From positions 1-36,842 of the forward strand of contig JAEULB010000149.1 of assembly GCA_016792585.1 (NCBI GenBank): a stretch of DNA of 36,842 bases. The letters are read 5' to 3'. Numbering within the stretch: the first letter of the stretch is position 1; each line of letters opens with the position of its first letter. Made by a program: the position numbers and the translations under genes. Under the pieces are notes generated by a model. It was not told the origin of the DNA and made no database searches. It worked only from the letters and a program-made list of their open reading frames with translations. Source of the stretch: Rhodospirillaceae bacterium (lineage in GTDB: Bacteria > Pseudomonadota > Alphaproteobacteria > SHVZ01). Shown here in pieces: positions 1-12,582 of the stretch.

Positions 1-584
1 GCTCCGCCCCGTTCATGTTCCTGATCGAATGCGCCGGCGTCGTCGAGCAGCAGGCCCCGCGCCGCGCGCTCAAGATCCTCAAGGAGATCGAGGTCGCCAA
101 GGGCGACTGCTTCGTGCGCCTGGCCCCGTCGTCATCGACCACGATCAGCTTCGATATCGATTTCAACAGCCCGGTGATCCGCCGCCAGCAGGCGGAAGTG
201 CGGCTCGCCAACGGCACCTTCAAATCCGAGATCGCCCGGGCTCGCACCTTCGGCGTCCGGCACGAGGTCGACCAGCTGCGCGCCGCCGGTCTCGCGCGCG
301 GCGGCTCGCTCGACAACGCCGTGGTCGTCTCGGCGGACGGCGTGATGAACGAAGGCGGGCTCCGCTACGACGACGAGTTCGTGCGGCACAAGATGCTGGA
401 TGCGGTCGGCGACCTCTATCTCGCCGGCGGGCCTCTGCTCGGCCGCTTCCACGGCCATCGCTCGGGCCACCACCTGCATCACGCGGCGCTGGTCCAGCTC
501 TTCGCCGATCCCGCCGCCTGGCGCTGGGCCGAACTGCCGGCCGCCGCCGCGGCCGGCGACGGGCGCCTCGCCGCCACCGCCTGA
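1..584 (+). CDS. lpxC: UDP-3-O-acyl-N-acetylglucosamine deacetylase LpxC, C-terminal part
   Basis: LpxC removes the acetyl group from UDP-3-O-acyl-GlcNAc, the committed step of lipid A synthesis in the cytoplasm. The gene enters from the left edge, read in frame from base 3, so about 194 C-terminal residues are visible. Seen in the sequence: the ARTFG block, the GGSLDNAVV block, the zinc-binding HKMLDAVGD segment (the family's HKxxD ligands) and the downstream HRSGHH block that matches the catalytic-His region of the family. The first zinc histidine would lie outside the window. The stop is TGA at 582-584. The next gene is bamD, 42 nt downstream, with its own promoter overlapping this gene's 3' flank. 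The lpxC-bamD-recN-ligA order is common in alphaproteobacteria. I am very sure of the identity. Confidence 0.96.
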   Translation, partial: SAPFMFLIECAGVVEQQAPRRALKILKEIEVAKGDCFVRLAPSSSTTISFDIDFNSPVIRRQQAEVRLANGTFKSEIARARTFGVRHEVDQLRAAGLARGGSLDNAVVVSADGVMNEGGLRYDDEFVRHKMLDAVGDLYLAGGPLLGRFHGHRSGHHLHHAALVQLFADPAAWRWAELPAAAAAGDGRLAATA

Positions 585-591
585 GGCGGTG

Positions 592-620
592 CTGACAGCC
601 GCCGTCGGCGCCGGTATATA
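592..620 (+). promoter_or_regulatory. Predicted bamD promoter, leaderless type
   Basis: A -35 hexamer CTGACA (592-597, one mismatch to TTGACA), a 17-nt spacer and a -10 hexamer TATATA (615-620) precede the bamD ATG at 627 by only 6 nt. A start site about 7 nt after the -10 would be the A of the ATG, giving a leaderless mRNA. The -10 is flanked by two GGCGCC hexamers (607-612 and 621-626) that form an inverted repeat. The call is by inspection only. Confidence 0.6.
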
Positions 621-626
621 GGCGCC

Positions 627-1427
627 ATGCGCCGCCTCCGATTCGCCATCCTCGCCGCTGCACTGGCACTCGCCGCCTGCGGCGAGAAGCCCGAACCATA
701 TGTCGAGAAGCCGGTCGAGGACCTCTACAACGAGGCGATGAACACGCTCGAGGAGCGGCTCTACCTCAAGGCGGCGCGGCAGTTCGAGGAAGTGGAGCGC
801 CAGCACCCCTATTCAGCCTGGGCGACCAAGGCCCAGGTGATGGCGGGCTTCTCCTTCTACCAGGGCAACAAGTACGACGACGCGATCGCTACGCTCGACC
901 AGTTCATCGAACTCCATCCCAGCCATCGCGACGCGCCCTACGCCTACTACTTGAAAGGCCTCAGCTACTACGAGCAGATCGCCGACGTCGGCCGCGACCA
1001 GGAGGTCACCGACCGGGCGCTGAAGTCGTTGGACGAGGTCGTCCGCCGCTTCCCCGACTCGCGCTACGCGCGCGACGCCCGCCTCAAGATCGACCTGACC
1101 CGCAACCATCTCGCCGGCAAGGAGATGGAGATCGGCCGCTATTACCTGACCCGTGGCCAGCCGGTCGCCGCGATCAACCGCTTCCGCCGGGTGATCGAAA
1201 ACTACCAGACGACCGAGCAGGTACCGGAAGCGCTGCTCCGGCTCACCGAGGCCTACCTGGCCCTCGGCGTCCGCGAGGAGGCCCAGCAGGCCGCCGCCGT
1301 CCTCGGACACAACTATCCCGGCAGCGAGTGGTATCGCGACGCCTACGCGCTGCTCCAGGGCCAGGGGCTGGCGCCCGACGGCAGCAAGCCCGGCTGGATC
1401 AGCCGGACCTTCGGCTCGCTCTTCTAG
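627..1427 (+). CDS. bamD: Outer membrane protein assembly factor BamD
   Basis: BamD is a TPR lipoprotein of the BAM complex, which folds beta-barrel proteins into the outer membrane from its periplasmic face. The 266-aa protein begins with a short lipoprotein signal whose lipobox LAAC places the acylated Cys at residue 18. The rest consists of TPR-like helical repeats (YNEAMNTLEERLYLKAARQF, then GNKYDDAIATLDQFIELHP, then a third region near YYLTRGQPVAAINRF), as expected for the family, and the length is normal. The start at 627 is supported by the lipoprotein signal and by the promoter directly upstream; there is no room for a Shine-Dalgarno site. The stop lies 7 nt from that of the convergent gene at 1435, with no terminator visible. 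Confidence 0.95.
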   Translation: MRRLRFAILAAALALAACGEKPEPYVEKPVEDLYNEAMNTLEERLYLKAARQFEEVERQHPYSAWATKAQVMAGFSFYQGNKYDDAIATLDQFIELHPSHRDAPYAYYLKGLSYYEQIADVGRDQEVTDRALKSLDEVVRRFPDSRYARDARLKIDLTRNHLAGKEMEIGRYYLTRGQPVAAINRFRRVIENYQTTEQVPEALLRLTEAYLALGVREEAQQAAAVLGHNYPGSEWYRDAYALLQGQGLAPDGSKPGWISRTFGSLF

Positions 1428-1434
1428 GGCTTCC

Positions 1435-1776
1435 CTACTTCTTTACGGACGCCGCCGGCTTCGGCGGCGGTGCGGCGGGCTTCGCTGCCGGCTTCGGCGG
1501 GGGCCCGTCATGCTCCTCGTCGACCTCGAACTTGAGCCTGGGCGGCTCGGCCTCCTCCTCGAGGAAGGCGGCGATGTCCATGATGATGCGACGCGTCATC
1601 TCGGCCAGCACGAAGGCCAGCACGACGCCGCCGGTCCAGAACGCCGCCGTCTTGATCGCCCAGTCGAACTGCCCGAGATAGCCGAGCGCCTCGAGGCTCG
1701 CCATTCCGCCGACATAGAAGATGGCGACGGCCATCGCGGCCGCGCCGATCGCCTTCAGGATTCCAAGAAAGCCCAT
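1435..1776 (-). CDS. Small membrane protein of unknown function
   Basis: The 113-aa product is not one I recognise. Two hydrophobic stretches (about residues 8-28 and 42-62) should span the inner membrane. They are followed by an acidic stretch (FLEEEAEPPRLKFEVDEEHD) and a low-complexity Pro/Ala/Lys tail to the C-terminus. I chose the ATG at 1776 because the hydrophobic segment starts right after it and a GAGG sequence lies a few bases upstream; longer starts would run through recN antisense. The gene is divergent from recN and convergent with bamD. Small two-helix proteins with basic/Pro tails next to recN exist in other alphaproteobacteria, but no role can be deduced here. Confidence 0.65.
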   Translation of the reverse strand: MGFLGILKAIGAAAMAVAIFYVGGMASLEALGYLGQFDWAIKTAAFWTGGVVLAFVLAEMTRRIIMDIAAFLEEEAEPPRLKFEVDEEHDGPPPKPAAKPAAPPPKPAASVKK

Positions 1777-1818
1777 ACATGCCTCGGTCGGTGGCCGAAT
1801 CACCAAGACTCTACATGC

Positions 1819-1837
1819 ATCGCGCCGTATGCGCGAT
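1819..1837. repeat. Inverted repeat in the recN divergent intergenic region
   Basis: ATCGCGC (1819-1825), a 5-nt spacer CGTAT, then GCGCGAT (1831-1837) form a perfect 7-bp inverted repeat between the start of the small membrane protein gene (1776) and recN (1876). It could be an operator or an mRNA hairpin in the recN leader. I see no GTTC-N7-GTTC box of the alphaproteobacterial LexA type in this gap. Confidence 0.45.
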
Positions 1838-1875
1838 TGCCACCCGGCGGCACCTTTGGCACCCTCCGCCCGGCG

Positions 1876-7348
<5,473 letters not shown>

Positions 7349-7352
<4 letters not shown>

Positions 7353-7609
7353 GACCGCTGCCGCGGCTCCCGGAACCGGACTCCGCGCCCGCCGCTGGCA
7401 CTGGCCGCGTTGTCGCCGATCAGCTCGACGCCGGCGCGGTTCAGTGCCTCGACCACCTTGGTCAACGTGTCGACGACGCCCCTGACCGTGCCGTCGCTCG
7501 CCTCCATCCGCTGGATGGTGGGCAGCGACACGCCGGAGAGTTCGGCCAGCTTCCGCTGGTCGATCCCGAGTAGGGCCCGGGCGGCCCGCATCTGGGCGGC
7601 TGTTATCAA
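7349..7609 (-). CDS. Small XRE-family HTH regulator coupled to SulP
   Basis: This 86-aa protein has a helix-turn-helix of the XRE/Cro type at residues 7-40 (RALLGIDQRKLAELSGVSLPTIQRME) and a short helical tail ending in a Gly/Arg-rich stretch (SGGRGVRFREPRQRS). Single-domain regulators of this kind usually act as dimers on their own promoter and on the neighbouring gene. The most complete start is a TTG at 7609; an internal ATG at 7591 is the alternative and would remove only six residues. The stop overlaps the SulP start by 4 nt, which strongly suggests that it controls or is made together with the transporter. The effector is unknown. Confidence 0.85.
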
Positions 7610-7621
7610 GGCACTGATCAG

Positions 7622-7651
7622 ACGTTAGAGCTTCCGGACCGAAGCCTACAA
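7622..7651 (-). promoter_or_regulatory. Candidate promoter of the XRE-SulP operon
   Basis: Read on the minus strand, TTGTAG (7646-7651), an 18-nt spacer and TAACGT (7622-7627) sit 12 nt upstream of the TTG start. An 8-bp palindrome CTGATCAG (7614-7621) lies between the -10 and the start codon, where an autorepressor could bind. Both hexamers match the consensus only partly, so this is a weak call. Confidence 0.3.
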
Positions 7652-7687
7652 TCCATGCTGGATGACCGTATAGTAATGTTTTTTACA

Positions 7688-9925
7688 TCAACCAGCGGTG
7701 ACGAAGCTGTCCATCACCTTCTTCAGGCCGGCATGCTCGAACTCGATCTCCAGCTTGTCCCCGTCGACCGCGCGGACGGTGCCGTAGCCGAATTTCTGGT
7801 GGAAGACGCGGGTGCCGGCCGGGAAGCCACCTGAGCGTTTCGGCGTCAGGTTGACCGCGCGCCCTTCGATCAGCGGCGCCTGCCTGCGTGGCTGGCTGAG
7901 CCAAGCCGCCGGGCGGGACTCGTAGATCGAGCCCGCATAGCTGCCGCCGACCGCAGATCCGCCGAAGAGGCCGGACTCAGCCTCGACCTCGATCGCATCG
8001 GCGGGAAGCTCACCGATGAAGCGCGACGGCACGCTCGACTGCCACATGTTGTGGATGCGGCGATTGGCGGCGTGGGTGACGTAAGCGCGCTTCCGCGCCC
8101 GAGTGAGGCCGACATAGGCCAGCCGCCGCTCTTCCTCGAGGCCGGCATTGCCATTCTCGTCGAGCGAGCGCGGATGCGGGAACAGCCCCTCCTCCCAGCC
8201 CGGCAGGAACACGGAATCGAACTCCAGGCCCTTGGCGGCGTGCAAAGTCATCAGACTGATCTGCTGGCCGGGATCGACCTCGTCGATATCCATCACCAGC
8301 GAGACGTGCTCGAGGAACGAGGCGAGGCTCTCGAATTCGCCGATCGCGCGCACCAGCTCCTTCAGGTTCTCGAGCCGGCCCGGCGCCTCGGCCGACTTGT
8401 CCTGCTGCCAGTGCGCGGTGTAGCCGCTTTCGTCCAGCACCGTCTGCGCCAGGTCGGCCGGACCGACGCCGTCGACCATCTGGCGCCAGCGGGTGAAGTC
8501 CTCAACCACGGTCGCGATCGCGCGGCGCGCCGCGGGCTTGAGCTCGTCGGTGCCGGCCATCGCCGAGGCCGCGGCCAGCAGCGGCACGCCCTGGGCCCGC
8601 GCTAGCTTGTGCAATGTCTGCACCGTGGTCTGGCCGATGCCGCGCTTCGGCGTATTGATGATGCGCTCGAAGGCGAGGTCGTCGTCGGGCTGCTGGACGA
8701 CGCGGAGATATGCGAGCGCATCGCGGATCTCGAGCCGCTCGTAGAAACGCTGGCCGCCGATCACGCGATAGTTGATGCCGAGCGTGATGAAGCGTTCTTC
8801 GAACTCGCGGGTCTGGAAGCCGGCGCGGACCAGGATCGCCATCTGGCCGAGCTGGAGCCCCTTGCGCTGCAGCGCCTCGATCTCGTCGCCGACGCGCCTG
8901 GCCTCGTCCTCACCGTCCCAGACTGCCGTCACCTTGACGTTGTCGCCGGCCTCGGCTTCGGTCCAGAGCGTCTTGCCGAGACGGTCCTTGTTGTTCGCGA
9001 TCAGGTGCGACGCGGCAGCCAGGATCGACGGCGTCGAGCGGTAGTTCTGCTCGAGCCGGATGACCTTGGCACCGGGAAAGTCGGCCTCGAAGCGGAGGAT
9101 GTTGCCGATTTCGGCACCGCGCCAGCCGTAAATCGACTGGTCCTCGTCGCCGACGCAGCAGATGTTGTGGCGGCCCTGCGCCAGCAGACGCAGCCAGAGG
9201 TACTGGGCGACATTGGTGTCCTGATACTCGTCGACCAGGAGGTAGCGGAACTGCCGCTGATACTGCTGCAGCACGTCGGCCTCGGCGGTGAACAGCGCCA
9301 CCGTGTGCATCAAAAGGTCGCCGAAGTCGGCGGCGTTCAGGGTCTTCAGGCGCTGCTGATAGGCGGCGTAGATCTGCGGCAGCTTGCCGCCGGCGAGGTC
9401 GCCCGCCTCGGCCGCGCCGATCTTCTCCGGCGGCAGCGCTCGGTCCTTCCACCGCTGAATCACGGTCATCAGCACGCGCGCCGGCCAGCGCTTGTCGTCG
9501 ATGCCCTCGGCCTCCAGCACCTGCTTCAGCAGGCGCACCTGGTCGTCGGCATCCAGGATCGTGAAGTTCGACTTGAGCCCCACGAGCTCGGCGTGCTTGC
9601 GGAGGATGCGCGTGCAGAGCGCGTGGAAGGTGCCGAGCCAGACCTGTTCGACCGAGGGGCCGATGATGTTGGCCACCCGCTCGCGCATCTCGCGCGCCGC
9701 CTTGTTGGTGAAGGTGACGGCCAGGATGTTCCAGGGCCGGGCCGCGCCCGAAGCCAGCAGATGGGCAAGCCTGGTGGTCAGCACCCGGGTCTTCCCGGTG
9801 CCTGCGCCGGCCAGCACCAGGACCGGCCCCTCGACGGTCTCGACGGCCCGTCGCTGGGCCTCGTTGAGGCCGGCGAAATAGGGAGGAAGCTGCGCCTGGG
9901 TCGGCGGCAGCGGCTGGGAGGTCAT
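7688..9925 (-). CDS. UvrD/PcrA/Rep-type superfamily 1 DNA helicase
   Basis: This is a 3'-5' SF1A helicase involved in nucleotide excision or mismatch repair and replication restart. The 745-aa protein shows motif I AGAGTGKT (39-46), motif II VDEYQDTN, motif III VGDEDQSIYGWRGA, motif IV EQNYRST, motif V LMTLHAAKGLEFDSVFLPG and motif VI RLAYVGLTRAR. It ends with the Tudor-like C-terminal segment (GTRVFHQKFGYGTV) typical of PcrA/UvrD. The open frame continues 52 codons further upstream into the 3' end of the GGDEF gene, but that part is Arg/Pro-rich shadow. The ATG at 9925 fits the family N-terminus and has a -10-like TATATT only 6 nt upstream. Whether it should be called uvrD or pcrA is not decidable here. 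Confidence 0.95.
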   Translation of the reverse strand: MTSQPLPPTQAQLPPYFAGLNEAQRRAVETVEGPVLVLAGAGTGKTRVLTTRLAHLLASGAARPWNILAVTFTNKAAREMRERVANIIGPSVEQVWLGTFHALCTRILRKHAELVGLKSNFTILDADDQVRLLKQVLEAEGIDDKRWPARVLMTVIQRWKDRALPPEKIGAAEAGDLAGGKLPQIYAAYQQRLKTLNAADFGDLLMHTVALFTAEADVLQQYQRQFRYLLVDEYQDTNVAQYLWLRLLAQGRHNICCVGDEDQSIYGWRGAEIGNILRFEADFPGAKVIRLEQNYRSTPSILAAASHLIANNKDRLGKTLWTEAEAGDNVKVTAVWDGEDEARRVGDEIEALQRKGLQLGQMAILVRAGFQTREFEERFITLGINYRVIGGQRFYERLEIRDALAYLRVVQQPDDDLAFERIINTPKRGIGQTTVQTLHKLARAQGVPLLAAASAMAGTDELKPAARRAIATVVEDFTRWRQMVDGVGPADLAQTVLDESGYTAHWQQDKSAEAPGRLENLKELVRAIGEFESLASFLEHVSLVMDIDEVDPGQQISLMTLHAAKGLEFDSVFLPGWEEGLFPHPRSLDENGNAGLEEERRLAYVGLTRARKRAYVTHAANRRIHNMWQSSVPSRFIGELPADAIEVEAESGLFGGSAVGGSYAGSIYESRPAAWLSQPRRQAPLIEGRAVNLTPKRSGGFPAGTRVFHQKFGYGTVRAVDGDKLEIEFEHAGLKKVMDSFVTAG

Positions 9926-9931
9926 TCGGCC

Positions 9932-9960
9932 AATATAGGCGCGCCCGCGCCTGAATCTAA
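9932..9960 (-). promoter_or_regulatory. Candidate leaderless promoter of the helicase gene
   Basis: On the minus strand, TATATT (9932-9937) lies 6 nt before the ATG at 9925. A weak -35 (TTAGAT, 9955-9960) is spaced by 17 nt and overlaps the stop codon of the GGDEF gene. The -10 position implies an mRNA that begins at or next to the ATG; the -35 is poor. Confidence 0.4.
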
Positions 9961-10973
9961 CCCGCGCTCTCGCCCTCGACGACCAGGCGGTTCCGGCCCT
10001 GGCGCTTGGCGGCGTAGAGGGCCGAATCGGCGCGGGCGACCAGGGCGGCGGGCGTTTCGCCCGGTTGGTAGAGCGCGGCACCGATCGAGATCGTGATACC
10101 GCCCAGCCCCTCGCCGGTGTTGCGGCGGATGATCTTGCGCGCCGCCAGCGTGGTGCGGATCCGCTCGGCGATCGGGCGGGCGACCTGGATGCCGGTCTTT
10201 GGCAGGACCACCGCGAACTCCTCGCCGCCGTAGCGTGCCGGAAGGTCGCCCGCGCGCACGCAGTCGGTCAGCGTCTTCGCCACGAGCCTGAGCACCTGGT
10301 CGCCGACCTGGTGGCCGTGGGTATCGTTGAAGCGTTTGAAGTGGTCGATGTCCACCATCAGCAAGGTCAGCGCCTCGCCGCGCTCGACCGAGTCGGCGAT
10401 CGCCTTGCGGATCGTCTGATCGAAGCGCTTGCGGTTGGCGATCGCGGTCAGCGCGTCGGTCTCCGCCTGCTCGCGCGCCTCGCCCAGGCTCTGGCGGAGC
10501 CCGTCGATCTCGGAGCCGGCGGCCCTCAGATGCGCCTGCATGTCGCGGTTGAGCGCGGCCATGCGGTGGGTCTCCTCGACCAGACGGGTGACGATGCCGC
10601 CGATCTCGCCGCCCTTGAGCTCGGTCGCCGCGTCGGCCAGCGCGCCGCCATAGGCCTCGGCGCCGCGGGCCTGAGCCGAGACCCGCTCCATCAGGCGCGC
10701 CAGCAGCGTATCGACGGTTTCGGAGGCTTCCATCACCTCGGCGGTCTCGACGCCCTGGGCGAAGAAGCGGCGGTAGATCTCCTCGGTCAGGACAGTGTCG
10801 GCCGGGCGGCCGCCGGCGATCAGCAGGTCGACCGCCTTCTTCAACGTCGGCGGCTTGGCGCTGAAATAGCCGTACCAGACCAGGAAATTCTCCGGCGTCG
10901 GCGGGATGCCGAGCACCGTCATGCGCGACAGCGCATTACGGGCGAAGAAGTCCGCCTGCTCCCGATCCTGCAC
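9957..10973 (-). CDS. GGDEF domain diguanylate cyclase
   Basis: The protein makes cyclic di-GMP from two GTP molecules, a second messenger for attachment and motility. With the GTG start at 10973 it has 338 residues: an N-terminal helical region without obvious membrane segments (TPENFLVWYGYF, about 26-37), a coiled-coil linker (about 130-178) and a C-terminal GGDEF domain from about 180. The active-site loop is GGEEF (249-253). An inhibitory-site motif RAGD (240-243) lies exactly five residues before it, so the enzyme should be active and subject to product inhibition. The GTG is preceded by AGGGGG; an ATG at 10922 (321 aa) or a TTG overlapping the upstream stop are alternatives. No EAL domain and no recognised sensor domain are present. 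Confidence 0.9.
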   Translation of the reverse strand: MQDREQADFFARNALSRMTVLGIPPTPENFLVWYGYFSAKPPTLKKAVDLLIAGGRPADTVLTEEIYRRFFAQGVETAEVMEASETVDTLLARLMERVSAQARGAEAYGGALADAATELKGGEIGGIVTRLVEETHRMAALNRDMQAHLRAAGSEIDGLRQSLGEAREQAETDALTAIANRKRFDQTIRKAIADSVERGEALTLLMVDIDHFKRFNDTHGHQVGDQVLRLVAKTLTDCVRAGDLPARYGGEEFAVVLPKTGIQVARPIAERIRTTLAARKIIRRNTGEGLGGITISIGAALYQPGETPAALVARADSALYAAKRQGRNRLVVEGESAG

Positions 10974-10986
10974 CGAGCCCCCTGGG

Positions 10987-11004
10987 GCGGCCGCTTGCGG
11001 CCGC
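10987..11004. repeat. GC-rich dyad between thioesterase and GGDEF genes
   Basis: Two copies of GCGGCCGC (10987-10994 and 10997-11004) separated by TT. Each copy is itself palindromic, so the whole is both a direct and an inverted repeat. It lies between the thioesterase stop (11045) and the preferred GTG start of the GGDEF gene (10973). In RNA it could fold into a very stable hairpin just upstream of the GGDEF ribosome-binding site. No T-run follows, so it is not a typical terminator. Confidence 0.4.
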
Positions 11005-11044
11005 TCTTCGTTGCTCTCGGACGTAGCCAATCGGGCGTGCGGAC

Positions 11045-11542
11045 TCAAGTCCGTTCCGACTTCGGAGGGCGAGGCTGCCCGATCGCGCGGCCGATCTCGG
11101 CCGGCAGGCCCCGGGCTCGGTCCCGGGCGACCGCCTCGTCCAGGCGGCCGCGCAACGCCGCCGGGAAGGGCGCCGAGCGCCGCGTGCCGAGATCGACGTT
11201 GAGGCCGATGAACTCCGCGGCGGCGGCGCGATAGCCCTTCTCGGCGTGGAACATCTCGAGGAAGTAGCGGATCTTCCGCTCGCCGGTCTCGACCACCCAG
11301 CACTCGAAGCGGAGCGGGTCGCCTTCCAGCACCTCGCGGCCATAGATCACATGCGCCTCGACCACGAAGAATCCGTGGTTGGTCGCCTCGCGATGGGCAT
11401 GGCCGAGGCCGATCCGGTCGAACATCACGTCGCTCGCCCGGTCGAAGGCGAGGACGTAATAGGCCACGTTCATGTGGCCGTTGTAGTCGATCCATTCCGG
11501 CCGGACATGGTCGCGATAATCGCCGAGCCAAGTGTCTTGCAT
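11045..11542 (-). CDS. Hotdog-fold acyl-CoA thioesterase-like protein
   Basis: The 165-aa protein belongs to the 4HBT-type hotdog thioesterases. The N-terminal block EWIDYNGHMNVAYYVLAFD carries the family's substrate-binding and catalytic signature. The following strands (HGFFVVEAHVIYGREVLEGDPLRF, KIRYFLEMFHAEKGYRAAAAEFIGLNVDL) match a single hotdog domain. Its closest-looking relatives are annotated as thioesterases near carnitine or betaine catabolism genes, but no such genes are present here and the acyl substrate is unknown. The start at 11542 is supported by AGAGGA about 7 nt upstream. The gene is divergent from the BASS-type transporter 54 nt away and lies upstream of the GGDEF gene on the same strand. 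Confidence 0.85.
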   Translation of the reverse strand: MQDTWLGDYRDHVRPEWIDYNGHMNVAYYVLAFDRASDVMFDRIGLGHAHREATNHGFFVVEAHVIYGREVLEGDPLRFECWVVETGERKIRYFLEMFHAEKGYRAAAAEFIGLNVDLGTRRSAPFPAALRGRLDEAVARDRARGLPAEIGRAIGQPRPPKSERT

Positions 11543-11560
11543 GGCGATTCCTCTAGCGTA

Positions 11561-11589
11561 TTGGCCCTGTCTTCGAAAGCCGCTAGCGT
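11561..11589 (+). promoter_or_regulatory. Candidate leaderless promoter of the BASS-type transporter
   Basis: TTGGCC (11561-11566), a 17-nt spacer and TAGCGT (11584-11589) end 7 nt before the ATG at 11597. A start site at the usual distance would fall on or next to the ATG. No Shine-Dalgarno sequence fits in between. The -10 is a moderate match. Confidence 0.45.
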
Positions 11590-11596
11590 CGGACGC

Positions 11597-12538
11597 ATGC
11601 TCGCAGGCGCCCTCGGCTGGCTCGGCCGTCATGGCAAGGCCGTTCTCGCCGCCGGTGTCTTCCTCGGCCTCGCGGTCCCGCCCCTCGCCCAGTTCCTCCG
11701 GCCGCTGCTGACGCCGTCGGTCGTGCTGCTCCTCGCGTTGACGCTGCTGCGGATGGACTGGACGGTGCTTTCCGCCCACCTCAAGCGACCTCTTCGTGCC
11801 ATCCTGCTCATCGCCTGGCTGCTGATCGCCTCGCCGGCCCTGATGGCAGCCGCGACAAGCCTTGCCGGTCTTCCTGCCGGCCTCGCCGAGGCGATGCTGC
11901 TGTGGGCGGCCTCCCCGCCCCTGATCGCCGCACCGGCCATCGCCGTCCTGCTCGGGCTCGAAGGCGGACTCGCCATCGTCGGCACGGTGCTCGCGACCTT
12001 CGTCATGCCGTTGACCTTGCCGCTGCTGGCGCTGCTTCTCGCCGGCGTCGATCTTGGCCTCGACGTGACGGGGCTCTTCCTCCGCCTCGCCCTTCTCACA
12101 TTCGGCGCGCTTGTCATCGCGCTGGTCGGGCGTCGCGCCTTCGGCGCCGCCGCCATCGCGGCGCATCCCCAGCGAATCGACGGCGCCATCGTGGCGACGC
12201 TGCTCGTCTTCGCCGTCGCGGCGATGGATGGAATCACCACGGCAGCGATTGCCGAGCCGCTCCGGGTCGGCGGCTTCGTCGCCGCCGCTTTTGCCGCCAA
12301 TCTGTCGTTCCAGGCGCTCGGCGCCGTCGTCTTCGCGCGCCTGCCGCGGCGTACCGCGCTCGCTCTCGGCGTCACCAGCGGCAACCGCAACCTTGCTATC
12401 CTTGTAGGCTCGCTCGGCGCCTCGGTGCCGCCCGACGTTTTCCTCTATTTCGCGGTCGGGCAATTGCCTATTTATCTGCTGCCGGGCCTGCTTGCGCCGA
12501 TCTATCGGAGGTTGGCGGATATACAACGCGGACGATAG
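11597..12538 (+). CDS. Bile acid:sodium symporter (BASS) family-like transporter
   Basis: The 313-aa product is almost wholly hydrophobic, with about 9-10 predicted membrane segments. It carries the motif GVTSGNRNLAILVG near residue 260, like the conserved GNRN block of the BASS/SBF sodium-coupled transporter family. Members carry bile acids, pantoate, pyruvate or other organic anions; the substrate here is unknown. The frame is open upstream for 117 codons, but that portion is antisense to the thioesterase gene. The ATG at 11597 starts a credible first helix and has a promoter directly before it. The TPR gene follows 44 nt downstream on the same strand. Confidence 0.75.
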   Translation: MLAGALGWLGRHGKAVLAAGVFLGLAVPPLAQFLRPLLTPSVVLLLALTLLRMDWTVLSAHLKRPLRAILLIAWLLIASPALMAAATSLAGLPAGLAEAMLLWAASPPLIAAPAIAVLLGLEGGLAIVGTVLATFVMPLTLPLLALLLAGVDLGLDVTGLFLRLALLTFGALVIALVGRRAFGAAAIAAHPQRIDGAIVATLLVFAVAAMDGITTAAIAEPLRVGGFVAAAFAANLSFQALGAVVFARLPRRTALALGVTSGNRNLAILVGSLGASVPPDVFLYFAVGQLPIYLLPGLLAPIYRRLADIQRGR

Positions 12539-12582
12539 GGGGCCGATTGTCGAATTCACCCGCCGGGGGCCGGTTCTAGCCG

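Noticed and set aside
1510..1875. 122-codon in-frame extension of recN
   Set aside because: It is antisense to the small membrane protein gene and precedes the conserved RecN N-terminus, so the ATG at 1876 is preferred.
9926..10081. 52-codon in-frame extension of the helicase
   Set aside because: It encodes an Arg/Pro-rich stretch overlapping the GGDEF gene; family N-termini begin at the ATG at 9925.
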